Source: Eutreptiella sp. 'Long Island Sound 2002' (taxonomy: Eukaryota > Euglenozoa > Euglenophyceae > Eutreptiales > Eutreptiaceae). From it: 64,000 nt of DNA. Below, piece after piece: positions 44,701 to 55,120 of the stretch. Within the stretch, counting starts at the first letter, position 1. Each line of letters opens with the position of its first letter. A model generated the notes under the pieces. That model saw only the letters and a program-made list of their open reading frames with translations, made no database searches and was not told the origin of the DNA. The DNA is taken from assembly GCA_964036045.1 (NCBI GenBank), contig OZ038388.1:2551501-2615500 (forward strand). Reading direction: 5' to 3'. The position numbers and the translations under genes are program-made.

Positions 44701-47700
44701 ATCATTTCGTTTTAGAGAGATCGTGTTTCAGCAATCGCCCAACATTCCCATGCCTGCGCACCCCCCCCCCCCCAATACAACAAGCTATAATTAAGCCCCA
44801 CATAGAACATAGCACAACTCTGCATGGATGAAAAGTGAAGTGGGCAGGCCCGGGTGGGGGGGTTTGGGGCTGGAAAGTCCTGGTCATATTCTGAAGCCCT
44901 CCACCCTTCTGCAAAAGGGCCATTTTGGACATGCTAAGCTAATGCCATTCTATTGAGGTACGCACTTGTTTTGGGAGGGCATTTCACTGCAACAGATGCA
45001 AGGGAGGGGGCGCTGGGGCACACGGACCACGCCTGGCCCAATGTGGTCCTCTGTGCCCAGTCGGTGTGGCCACGCTCACCTGTGCACGTGGCCTGGGGCC
45101 TGGTGAATGAACAGCAAGGCCCAGGGTCGGCTCTCCGCATTGAAGGGGGCCCACACTCGAGAAGAAGGTGCGACGAGGGGCAAGGGTTGCTTACGTCGAC
45201 ACAGTTCCCCTGCACTAAGCCTTGCAATGTTTGGCTCAAGGCAAACCTGCGCTGTTCTGGTCCTCCACTTCCCACTCCGTGTGAGTGGGACCCACTGACA
45301 TTGCAATCAGCAAACTGAGCAGCAACGCAACACCCCATACAGACCCGGCCACCAGTCCCGAACTTCATGTGTCCACGGGAACTACAGAACAACGCGGCAC
45401 AAACTGCCCCACAATCCTCAAAAAAAAAACGGTCACAAATTTGTCCACACATCATTGATCCCGCACTACCCCCCTCCCTACCCCCGCCCCCGCGCCCGAC
45501 CCCCTTTGGCAGGCCAACTGACAGCGGCTGAAGCTCTGCCAAAGCCTCGGAAGAATCACCCGAAGCAGAGCGCACCATGACGTGACGCAATTCCCAAGCA
45601 GCAGCACCAGTACCTTGTCGACGCAGCAAAGCGGGCGCGGATCGCGTCCGCGTGGATCAGCACGGCCATCGCCCCGGCCGAATGCCCCGCCAGCAGCACC
45701 TCCGTTGCCTCCCCGAGCCTGCGGTGAAGGAACAGGTCCTTGAGGGTGGTCTGCAGGACGCGATGGCCTCGGAAGTAGAGCGACACCATTGTGTTGTTCC
45801 ACAGCGGCGCGGGTCGATAGATGGGCTTCTCCTGCAGCCCCGTGTGAGCGGAGGGGGGAGGGGGTCATTGGAGGCGAGACTGGGTGTGGCCCGGCAAGTG
45901 CCTGGGTGTGGGGGTTCATTCGGTTCGGTTCTGGAGCCCGACACCCGCGGGGCGAGCCGGGGGGGGTTCTGAGGGGGCCGCATTTTGAAGCTCCATCGGC
46001 GTTCTGGTGTACCTTACCACACCTTCGCAGGGGCGTTGTCAAGAGGCCCGGGAGGAATGTGTCATGAGGAATACTATACTCTACCGCCGAGTGTATAATA
46101 CTATAATACACCAGGAAGCACCGCAAAGCGCCGTGCCATCTTCATGACTGTGGTCTGCCGCCGGGGGGTCCGAAGGGGAGGGGGGGTTCGGATATCGGGC
46201 GTATTTTCTAATCCCCCGATTACGCATCATCGGGGGGTGAAAACCCGTTCCACGTTCACCATGAGTCAAATAGAGGAGGGCGTTCCGGCAGATGCATGAA
46301 CCAGCAAAGGCACCGAACGAGCAGCGTAACATCTGGGGCAACTGATGATGCCTACCGTTCCGCAGTGCTGCAGGTTGAGGCTTCTTCAGGAGTGGGGGGG
46401 GGGGGGGTCCGGCCTTACGCAACACCCTCCTATTTGGAGTGTAGCCTGCGATATCTGGGGCTGGAGCGTGGGATGGAGAATGGAATGGGGTTTCGAGCTT
46501 CACCATTTAGATGTGGTTTCGTCCCTCACGGGTCAATGTGGGCATTGGTTTGTCTATGGCCTGACTTGGCATGATGGTGGAGAACCGGCGGCAGTTCAGG
46601 ATCAATCAACGTGTGGAGGCATGAAATCGGACACCACGATCCCTTTAATCCTCGACATTTTTTGCCGAAACCATGCGGCCATCCCAGACAATCGGGAGCC
46701 TTGTGGCAGGGAGGTACAACAGTTGATAACATATGTGCTTCAGCATCTGCGAATCGAAACCAGCCCTTTTCTCCCCAGCCCAAGGCCTGCGGGTCCCCTG
46801 GCGCGCCCCAAAAAGTGTGCTCCAGCAACCGGCAATCATCCGACAACCGTCGTGTACTGACCAACCGATCACAACCACCCGTTGACGACTGCAATCGCCA
46901 ATCAACCCCCCCCTCCCTTGCTCCGTTGCACAATCATGGGCCAGGTCCCAAAAATGACGGTACCTCAGTGTCATTCTGCTTAGACAACAACGTGTTGTTG
47001 AAGAGATGTGAAGCCCAAAACAGACCCCAACAAACAGCAAACTCAGTCATTGCTACAAAATACGGTAATTCGAAAGCACAACGGTGCTACACACACAACC
47101 CTCACGACCATCAAACACCCCCCTTTCCCACTACAATCACTTCAAAATGATGTTGACTGCATTTGGGACCACCAAAAGAGCAGTCGCTAAAGCCGCCCAA
47201 AGGCCCCCCAAAACGACGGCACTACGGGGGTCGTCGTGCTTACACAAGACCGTCCTCGCGCAAGGCGGGGCTGGGCGCAGGGTTGTGCGGCAAAGGCCTG
47301 GAAAACCGGTTGGAAAGGGGAGGCGGCGGTTACCAAACGGTTGCAGCTGCAGTTGGGGTTGGAAGGCAACGGTTGGAGTTGGGGGGGGTTCCAGTGCACG
47401 GGGCCGCAGGGGCCATGAAGCAATGGATACTTAGCTACCGAACGCCCCCGTGTCACAGGCGACCGGTCACAGCTCACGAATGCTCCGCCGCACTGCAGCA
47501 CCGTTCATGTTCATACCTTTGTTGTTCATATCGTTGTTCTGGTAGGGGCCGCGCGGGGGGGGGGGGTAAAAAAAAACGAAAAAAGGGATTCCTGACCCTC
47601 AAACCCCTGGACGTGACATTTAAGTGTGCGCCCTGTCAACTGCACCTGATTGCTCGTGAACGAGGACCCATCGCAATATATAAAGAAGACGTGCGTCCAG

Positions 47701-50390
47701 TCATGGAAGTCCGGATTCGTCACAGGGTCAGGACTGCAGAATCCATGCTTGTAGGTCTTGTCCAAGCGTTTCGATCTGCAGGAGACGGGAAGGCACAGTG
47801 CAAATGCGCGGAGTCTGGATGCACTGGCCCCGCAGCCGACGGCTCGAAAGCAAAGCCTTCGTTCCATGGGTCGCCGCGGGCGGCATTTCCACCCAAGTTA
47901 AATGGGATACGGGCTGCCACTGCCAGCGGCTGTGTGCTCATGCCTTGAGTGGTGCGCCGAATCCATGGCGCACATGGGCACATCTCAGAATTGACGTGGG
48001 ACTCACCAAGATGACTTTTGTTGCTTCGGCGCAGGGAAAACCAACCAACCCACAGAGATCCCACCCCCATTTTCCTCCATTGTGCTGCCCAGTTCACCAC
48101 CTCCACCCCCAGCCTACCACCCAAAGGTGGCATTTTGGGGGTTTTCACACTGGGTCTTCAACGTTTTTCCACAAAAATCAGCAAGTTTTCCCCTTTCCCC
48201 CCCCATTTACCCCCACTTTTCCCCATTTACCCCCACTTTTCCCCCATTTCCCCCCGTTTCCCCCCATTTTCCTCAATTGTGCTGGCCCACTTCACAACCC
48301 CCACCCCCAGCCTACTACCCAAAAGTGGCATTTTGGGGATTTTCACAACAAGTTTCCCCCGTTTTTCCACAAAATTCAACAAAATTCTCACGGTCTCCCC
48401 CATTTCCCCCCAGTTTTCCTATATTGGCCCATTTTTGAGATGCTATGCCGGTGAGTTTCCAACACCGGGAAATTCACGGCCCTGCAGTCCAGTTGTGGAC
48501 CCTGACACCCGGAGGGCGCTGTAAGGTGGTGGTGGAGGTGGGTCTGGGCTTGCACCTGCACTGGTATGGCCTGGAGGTTTGGCTCAGGGCCACCCACCCC
48601 ACAATAGACCACCAGCATTGTGGGGTGTGAGGGAATTGGGCGTTCACTTTTTCCCCGTCTCCCAATCACGTGAACAGCTCCCGATGACAGGGGGCTCAGT
48701 GATCATCTCTCCTCGGGTAGTGCACAAGCTCCGGAGGTCTCAACTCCTTCTGCCGAACACGTTAGCAAGGTCAGCCATAACGTGAGTTGTCCCCTGTTGC
48801 CCCACTTCACCACCAGGGGGGAGAGCTGCACTACCGTGTCCGGTGACTCCCAAAGGTCAAGGTCATCCTTCTCCTGTGACTTATGAGGCGGTGGTTTTGA
48901 GGCTATTGTCCGCACACCCTTCCCCTATCTGCTCCCCCAGCGGCCTAAGGGGCTGCCAGCGGTGAGTCCCCAAAGGGGACAGTGGCAGTCACAGGTACCC
49001 TCCTCGCGTCTGTGCATGTGTGCGTCTGCCAATGGCCACGCAGGGGTCTTTCATGAAACGCACTCTCAGGCCATGCCTTCGGCAGTTCTTGACTGTTCTT
49101 GCACGTACAGAATTGTTCTTGGGTTGCGGGTTGCACCTTTGCCCTCCCCTCCTCCGCCCTTCCCAAATCTGGCTCTGGGTCCGGTAGCTCGAGCAGCCCT
49201 CGCCGCTTTCTTTTGGCCCTCTGTCGTCGGGTGTCCTGCTGTGTGCGTGGCCTTCCCTCGTCGCTGTCGGGGTCCTCCATCTGCACTGATGCCTGCCGTT
49301 TAATCCCTCTCCTGCGATGTACCTTGTGCCGCTTTGACGCACTGTCCGGCGTCCGCTGTCGCCTGCTCACTGCCCGCACCTTGCATCGCTGCACCCCCGC
49401 CTTTTCCAGCCTGCGTGCTGTTTGTGTGTGTGCGCGCGCTTGCGTGCGTGAATGTACGTGCGCGCGTTTCCGTGTGCAGTGCTGAACATATTGTCCTTGT
49501 AGTTGCTCCATATGACTACGGTGGGGTTGCAGGTGCACTTGGGAAGCATCACCAAAGCATAGCTAAGGAGAACACATGAACGCAATCCCTCTTGAATCCG
49601 CAAACCTGCCTTTCATGCTTCCCATTGAGAACCACCTCGTTCGGCGTTCAATGCAAGTGATGTTCGAATAGCACCACCCTCCACCTTCCAGAAATAGAAC
49701 CCACTTGGAGGCATTCTTCCCTACACCCGGTCGAAAGTAGTACCCGGCGGGCGTGCTGTCCAGACAAAACGCGCCATCTGCTTGAGCGGTTTGCGGGACC
49801 ACAAGCAAAGCAGGGGGCCCATCGTATGGAGGAGGTTTGCCGGCGCTGCCAGTGTTGCTTGGCAACCCACCAACACTGCTGATGGCTCCTGCACTGGTGC
49901 TGCCAGCGGTGACCCGAGGGATGCCGGGGCTCTTGTCGTGGCCGCTGTGCGGATCAGAGCGCCTTGGACTACTGTCAGCCGTATTGTCACCACTATTGCT
50001 TCTGTTGCCAACAGCATCCACGGAAGGGACAACACCATTGGCGGTTGCAATGGTCACCTGCGATGCCTCCGGACCGCCTGTCGCCGACAGCGCAGTTGCC
50101 GCTCTGGATGTCTGGAGGCTTTGCATCGCAGCAATGGCATCTCTGCGACGCTGTTGCTGCTCCTTCTGCAAAGCTTGCACAAGACGCACCTCTCGTCTGA
50201 CCCTCTGCAGCTCATCGTGCAACGCAGCTTCAACCTGCAGCGAGTGTGCGTACACCGATGCTGAATGTTGACCGAAGGGATGTTGTAGAACAGAGGAGGG
50301 GCCATGATGCAATTTACTGAATTGCTCGAGTTCAACCAGAACGTTACGTGGCTGTCTCCCCGGCAGAATGTAGCTTTGACTGGACCCCAC
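38455..50390 (-). CDS. Pectin acetylesterase/NOTUM-family esterase (spliced gene)
   Basis: Seven minus-strand exons were inferred: about 50390-49606, 47775-47646, 45831-45614, 42053-41846, 40593-40519, 39855-39694 and 38760-38455. All junctions are GT-AG, and phases match at every join (2, 0, 2, 0, 0, 0). The joined peptide follows the family in order: CLDSTPAGYYFRPG, LEGGGWC (oxyanion hole), NPDFHDW, YCDGSSF, LYFRGHRV, GHSAG (nucleophile Ser), VDAGLF, TPLFM-VQHLYDNW (acid Asp), a histidine candidate near CQLGVHG, and a last strand IQ-GATPQYALHAW. The family contains plant pectin acetylesterases and animal NOTUM, a Wnt deacylase; the substrate here is unknown. Before the catalytic domain are a coiled-coil stem and a Ser/Gly stalk, suggesting a membrane-anchored secretory-pathway enzyme. 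Confidence 0.82.
38870..39005. repeat. Degenerate AACCGCCGTCGGT repeats
   Basis: Several imperfect copies of the 21-bp motif of the 60088-60563 array, inside the last esterase intron. A shorter patch lies near 36850-36915. Confidence 0.5.
39694..39855 (-). CDS. Esterase exon with the putative catalytic His region
   Basis: 54 codons from CATTCAG|GAG to ATCCAG|GTCTTG, phase 0 at both ends. Peptide ERNQLRLIANYGKELAHYAQ, then SGGLYLSKCQLGVHGELLMH and HWGQHRIQ. The conserved Cys and a following His are three residues further apart than in plant enzymes, so the identity of the catalytic His is tentative. Confidence 0.74.
40519..40593 (-). CDS. Esterase micro-exon with the catalytic Asp
   Basis: 25 codons, VQHLYDNWAVKNLLGMKWLS YNNRA, bounded by CACCGCAG|GTT and GCGCG|GTGTGTG. 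The YDNW aspartate aligns with the family's catalytic acid (Y-D-x-W). The donor choice is the least certain of the set. Confidence 0.66.
41846..42053 (-). CDS. Esterase exon with VDAGLF and LFPGYLL
   Basis: Acceptor CTCCTTCCAG|G. The split codon restores Arg (AG+G). Peptide FVAVVDAGLFVPYCNITVYA, then LPTECLAGEPEAWHCLFPGY and IKTPLFM. Cysteines match the conserved pairs of the family. Donor TTCATG|GTCGCT is weak but in the expected position. Confidence 0.78.
42739..44446. mobile_element. Foldback element: arms about 765 bp, spacer 172 bp
   Basis: The left arm (42739-43499) and right arm (43672-44446) are inverted copies with few differences. For example ACTAGGATCATTTTTTGGAA at the left end has its exact complement at the right end. 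Each arm is itself about five tandem units of roughly 160 bp carrying TTTTTGGAAAAACAC and AAGGCATTTTGTGACTTTGG. The spacer 43500-43671 is unrelated. No transposase is seen. It resembles FB-type foldback elements and lies within the esterase intron between 45613 and 42054. Confidence 0.85.
44509..44560. repeat. (CTTG)n microsatellite
   Basis: Irregular GCTTGCTTGC repeats just outside the right arm of the foldback. Confidence 0.7.
45614..45831 (-). CDS. Esterase exon with the GHSAG nucleophile motif
   Basis: Acceptor GGGCTGCAG|GAG, phase 0. Peptide EKPIYRPAPLWNNTMVSLYF, then RGHRVL and VLLAGHSAGAMAVLIHADAI. The serine in GHSAG is the predicted nucleophile (family consensus G-x-SAG). Donor ACAAG|GTACTG, phase 2. 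Confidence 0.82.
47414..47462. repeat. Dispersed repeat pair member
   Basis: ATGAAGCAATGGATACTTAG, followed by CTACC and GTGTCACAGGC. It recurs at 51058-51104 with minor changes in the same orientation. Confidence 0.55.
47646..47775 (-). CDS. Esterase exon with YCDGSSF
   Basis: Acceptor CGTCTCCTGCAG|A with a good pyrimidine tract, phase 2. Peptide RSKRLDKTYKHGF, then CSPDPVTNPDFHDWTHVFFI and YCDGSSFTSNQ. Donor CAG|GTGCAG, phase 0. A nearer acceptor at 47733 is also in phase but would delete 14 residues the family normally has. Confidence 0.78.
48060..48440. repeat. Tandem duplication of about 201 bp with C-rich spacer
   Basis: The unit CACCCCCAGCCTACYACCCA, then AAGTGGCATTTTGGGG and CCACAAAAWTCA, starts at about 48100 and again at about 48302. 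Between the units are CCCATTTACCCCCACTTTT-type repeats. It lies in the esterase intron 49605-47776. Confidence 0.75.
48945..49538 (-). other. Long basic open frame in an intron, not called as a gene
   Basis: 198 codons rich in Arg, Gln and Glu (for example LELPDPEPDLGRAEEGRAKV). It lies inside the esterase intron 49605-47776, has no domain and overlaps GTGCG repeats. It might be an alternative exon or chance. Confidence 0.2.
49606..50390 (-). CDS. Esterase exon: stem and start of the catalytic domain
   Basis: Ends ATGAAAGGCAG|GTTTGC, phase 2. The first part reads SSQSYILPGRQPRNVLVELEQF, then a coiled coil (QVEAALHDELQRVRREVRLV through QQQRRRDAIAAMQSLQ) and a low-complexity Ser/Gly/Asn linker. 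It finishes with FCLDSTPAGYYFRPG, WVLFLEGGGWCYSN and CIERRTRW. The exon start is uncertain; a stop (TAG) precedes it at about 50395, so the beginning is probably spliced. Confidence 0.78.
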
Positions 50391-50399
50391 CGACTAAGG

Positions 50400-50561
50400 C
50401 ACACTGGACCCTACCGACCCTACCGACATGAGCCAGGAACCTGAAGGGACTGCTCGTTGGGTATCTTCGATGCACAGCCGGTGAGGTGACATGACGCGAA
50501 CAAGTACAGCAGCAAAAGTTGCAACAGCACCAGAGCAGAAGCAAACGCCTGCCATTTCCAT
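50400..50561 (-). CDS. Candidate signal-anchor exon of the esterase
   Basis: ATG at 50561 (second at 50555). The peptide MEMAGVCFCSGAVATFAAVL VRVMSP has a hydrophobic segment typical of a signal anchor and runs toward the esterase stem exon. Two GTAGGG donors at about 50420 and 50410 are phase 0, but the matching acceptor would leave an intron of only about 30 bp. The true junction is therefore unresolved. Confidence 0.35.
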
Positions 50562-50599
50562 AACATAGGGGTGCCCTCCGCAAACCAGACGTGCCACCC

Positions 50600-51430
50600 T
50601 TAAAGCCCTTCACTGACAGGTGCTGATGCCCGTTGCAGAAGTGCGCACGTGCGAGTTGTGTGGGACTGTGGGAGCGCCTGATGAGATCACCAGCACCAGC
50701 AGGTTCGTGTTGATGGTCCAATGTGCTCGAGCCGCATGATTGCAAAAGGGCTATGACCACATCAAACAACAACAAACATACTCTGAACGAACAGAGTAGA
50801 GGCATAGGGGAGGACTGCTGCTGCATTGGGGAATTCAGCTTCCAGGTAGGCCTGGCACGTTCACAGTGGACTCCACCATGCGTTTTACAGATTGCTTAGA
50901 GCCGGGGCTTGTTGCGACATGATCACTAAATCACATACCTCGCTCCATGTAAGAACATGGCAGGGGTGACCAAAGCAGGCAGAAGAATGTTTACCAACAA
51001 CAACAAGGGTGGGGGATGGGGGTTGCTTGCAAGGGCAGGCTCATGGGGGGCTGGGGAATGAAGCAATGGATACTGAGCTACCCCAATGTCCCCATGTCAC
51101 AGGCATACAGTCATTGCTACAACGAACCAGTGCCAAATGTTGCCTTGCGTTCACCTGATGGGTTATCCAATGTTTTATGGGTTGCGGCGGGTTGGCCTGA
51201 GGTCAGGAGTTTGCTCCTTTTGGACTTGCCCGTGCTGTAGCCGTCACTGTCACCGTAGATGTCATTGTGACTGCCACTGGCACTGTCTGGCTCGGACCTT
51301 GAGGCAATATCACACATGTCACCAGAGCATTCTGAGTGAGGGTCAGAGCCCCCTCACATGTTATCATCGGATGTCTCATGCAACCCCAGCTCGTCCCATA
51401 TATCGTGGAGGGCTGGGGGCCATGAATCAT
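50600..51430. other. 5' flank of the esterase gene
   Basis: Promoter region by position; no clear promoter motif. It contains the second copy (51058-51104) of the repeat at 47414. Confidence 0.25.
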
Positions 51431-51565
51431 TCACCGTGCACCAACGCCCCCCCCCCCCCCCAGGCACCCCCCCCCCCCGAGTGCGGGACAGTCCGCCCCA
51501 AGTCCCTGGGAGGGAAAGCCACCAGATGACGCCCTAGCCCCCACCTGCCCTGGGGGACTATGTGC

Positions 51566-53195
51566 AAGGACCATGGGGGGGTACTTATGGTGGGTACTTA
51601 GGCTCAGACCCTGACACCAACACTCCCCCGAACCTGTTGGGCCCTGTGAGGGGGTGGGGGCGCCAGGCTGGGGTCCTGAGTACCGCAACAGCCCCTCGTC
51701 GCACTGATCATTTTGAACACACATATGTGGGGTTCTTGGGGGTTCTGGAGGGTACGTTTGCCCGGCGCACGCCCAGCGCTCCCAGCATCCAAATGAATGT
51801 TTCGGCCATCTATCACAATGCTTTACCCCCAAACATCACTCCCTTTTCTAGCCCGGGAACCCTAAGCACAAGCAGATTGTATGACCGTTGGCGGTCAATT
51901 AAATTCCCATTTTTTCGCCCAACAAATGGGACGATCACATGCACCCTACCCTTGTAAGCCCCATCATGGCCACCCACCTCAAAATCAAAGAATCCCCCTC
52001 TTGTGTGTGACGGACTGCTCAAGTGGCCACACTGAAGAGTGGGAGTCCTTGGGGGAGTGTTTGCTCTGCGCGCACCCTGCGCGGACCCTGTGTGCTACTT
52101 TTATGATGACTTTCCCAAATTGAGTCCCCGAGTTTACCATTACCGTATGTAGCCCCCGAGTAGACCAACAGCTGCCTCTTGCCAACCCGGATTTGCTCAC
52201 GTTCCTGTGCACTGCGGGCCTCGGACTCTGGACGGTGACTGGGGATCTACTCCATGATGACTCACTTGTGTTGTGTGTGACCACACACCTTGTGGCGGAC
52301 GTCGGAAAAAGAGCACTCCCGCGTGGGCTGTTTGTCGGCAAATTTGGTCACGGCCATGTTGTCGATGCACTGCTTGTCGCCGTTGGATGCTATCGCCGTC
52401 CCGATGGCAGTGCCGTACATTTCGGCTCTATATGACTGCTGCAGACCCACGACCCGGGGCCAGAATGCGCAGGGGTCCTTTTGTCACCGCAGCTCCCGCG
52501 GCTTGGTACTCGGAGCCCGCAATTTCCACCGTTTGGAGGCTGCCGTCAGAATATAGGGATGTGCCTTCAGGCTACTTTTGATCGTACTAACCCCTTCAAG
52601 TGCACCAAAGTGTAGAGGAAGCAAATGTGGTACCCATAGGCCACCAGGTTGGCGCCCTAGGACCCGCAGGGACAAAATCGGACCTAGCTACCTAACCCCT
52701 GCCTTCTCAGGGGCCCAAAAATGGGCGGATTGGCTTCATAACCGCTGCCTAATCTTAGCAGTCCCAGAGGGGTAGGGATCGGAAATAGCCCAAAAAGTTG
52801 CCCTGCGTGCGCCTTGTGCGCTAACGCTCCCTCCTTAAACCCAACTCAAGGGGCCACACCAAATCGTGGGAAAACTTTGCCCGGCGCGCCCGGCGCGTGC
52901 CCGGTGCACTAACGCACTCTATTGGTCCCAGCAGCTAGGGGGCTGGATGGAAAAATTTTTCATGTTTTGCATACATATTTGAATTCCACATAAGATTCTG
53001 AGCATTTTGAGAACACACACAAGGGGGCAAAAACAAAATTTTATCCCCCGCCATATGCTTAAAAACTGTATTTCCGGCGCCTTCGGCACGAAGTTGGGGC
53101 CAAGTGTGGTCCGGACCTCCTGAGGGGATGGGGGATGGGGGGGGGGGGGTGTTGGTGTCAGGGTCTGAGCCTAGGTACCCCCTGTGGCAAGGACC
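51566..53195. mobile_element. Candidate element with inverted ends
   Basis: The left end near 51590-51630 contains TTAGGCTCAGACCCTGACAC. The right end near 53143-53180 contains its inverted complement, GTGTCAGGGTCTGAGCCTAG, each with a neighbouring G run. Inside are two related segments (CTCAARKGGCCACAC...GTGGGA followed by GC-rich CTGCGCGCAC-type repeats) at about 52018 and 52847. No transposase frame is evident. It may be a non-autonomous element or two repeat copies in opposite orientation. Confidence 0.42.
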
Positions 53196-53291
53196 CAAAC
53201 TTGACCTTTCCACTACAACTGCATTCCAACTAGAGGAAACCTTTTCTTCGGCACCATTGGCACCGTGGTGTTTTGGGTCCAGCGACCCCCC
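53189..53291. repeat. Dispersed repeat, copy 2
   Basis: Related to 35289-35396 (GGACCCAAACTTGACCTTTC, then TTCTTCGGCACC and a C run). Confidence 0.6.
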
Positions 53292-55060
53292 CCCCTATCA
53301 AGGGGTGTGTGCCATAAAGGCTCAGTGAGTATGCTGGTTGGTACTTCGGGTGTACGTACTTGTTCACCTTTTGAGGAGGGGATCCTACACTCGTGGATAG
53401 TTCAAAGGGAGGGGGGTTACCAGCGACATCTTCACATTGTGGTGAACAGGGCTGCTTTCAGCAGTTCATGCGAACTTAATAAACTGCATACCAGGCAACT
53501 TCATTGCAATAACAAACTCAAAACAAACGCACTATGCATCCATGTTACCATGCACCGTGCATCCTGAGCTGCCATATACACACTCTGCCTTGGCGGCATT
53601 CATTGATGGCCTGCCGCTTGACATGGCACGGCACACTCTCATCAGAGGAATAGGATCTGTGCTATATGGGCCATCTGAGTCCGTAGCATGCCCACTGTTG
53701 CAGTCGGTGCCCCGTTGTTCCTCAGGCTCTACACTTATTTTCTGCAACCACACTTCATCACATGTCATGTACCGTGTGTGATTGCCGCCCTTCCGAGAGG
53801 GATGTTGTGGTTCCCTCCCCTGCCAGAGCCCCCACTGCCTTTTTACCCCCTACCCCAACATGCGAGGGCACCCACCGAAACACTGTCTACCACTCATCCC
53901 ACAACATAATCCAGAGGTCTTGGTGCACTTACCCCCCCCCCCTGCACACGACGGTATCCCCACACCCCCAGGGAACATACCCAAAGCCCCCCCCCCCCCC
54001 CCGAGGGAACGCAAAGGACTCGTGACACGAAACAAGACATGCAAACACGAGGGAATATGAACCACGAAAAGACCTGGAAACTGCCTGTTGGGATGCATGT
54101 TCAGCTCTACTGAGAGACAGGCTCTGCATGCCACTTTTTCTGGCGCAAGCATTTGATTTTTGAAGAGGTGCACATGCTCAACAGGGGCCAATGAAATGAG
54201 CTCTCCAGCTACAGGCTTGGTTGCCACCGCAGCAGGTTTGACTGCACTCTTGGTCGAGGGTTTGGCCAGGCTACTGGTGAAGAACACAGTGACAGTGCAT
54301 CAGACACTGAGGTTGTGTGGGCAAAAAGTGCGCATGGGGTATGGGGGCTGGCAAACGTTGCTGCCAACGGGAAACCGTACTTCATGTGTCATGTTCCTAA
54401 GCCAAACTGCTTGCCACAGGGGTTGGTGCCCCCTCACTATCAACAGATGTCAACGATGACACACCAGAATCTGTTTCACCTGTGAGGCATCAGACGCCGA
54501 CCCTGGCCCTGACCCTGAAGTACCTGTCCCATCACGTCGGCACCCATGACTGAAATTGCGAAAATCTAAGTGTTCAGCATGATACAGACATGGTCTTGAT
54601 CATCATAGAGGGCACCGTACCGTGCCGGGGAGCACCTTGCAATGCTGTGGTATCCTGGTGTGCTGCCTACATCTCGACTCAGACACAAAATGGAACGATT
54701 GGCTTGCTCCCTGAATAAGGGAGTGGGGGCACATGGCTCGAGGAGGCTGGAACCCAAGCGAAGTGGAGCAATTAATTGGCATTGCCACTTTCACCGATTC
54801 CCATGGTGTCAGCACACAAGACAGGGACTGTGTTGATCACTCGCAAATGCCCATGTGTTGCCACAGGCCCTTGATGCACGGTCAGCAAGGGAAAAGGGGC
54901 AGCAGAGATTAGCGACGATGCCCAAAGGGCATGAAAGGCAGAAGGTCGAAGGCAGAAGGTCGAGGGTTCATGTAAAGGGCCGGGAATTTTGCCGCAAGCG
55001 GCGGCAGTGGTGATTTGTGGAGGATCCATCTCCCTCGACAAGAGCATGGGTAGCCCGATA
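53292..55060. other. Gene-poor stretch
   Basis: C runs at 53933-53943 and 53989-54002. Short frames only; no recognisable gene. Confidence 0.25.
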
Positions 55061-55120
55061 GGTCATGTGGTTCAGCTGTCGTTGCACATGCTAAACGATG
55101 CAGAGCGTTCAAGATACCCC
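55061..55120 (+). repeat. tRNA-like SINE head, copy 2
   Basis: GGTCATGTGGTTCAGCTGTC is nearly identical to the box A region of copy 1 at 1243. A weakened box B (GCGTTCAAGATACCCC) follows at 55105. Confidence 0.4.

Noticed and set aside
47733-47733. Alternative esterase acceptor TTCTGCAG|TCC
   Set aside because: In phase, but it lacks a pyrimidine tract and would remove residues expected from the family; 47775 is better.
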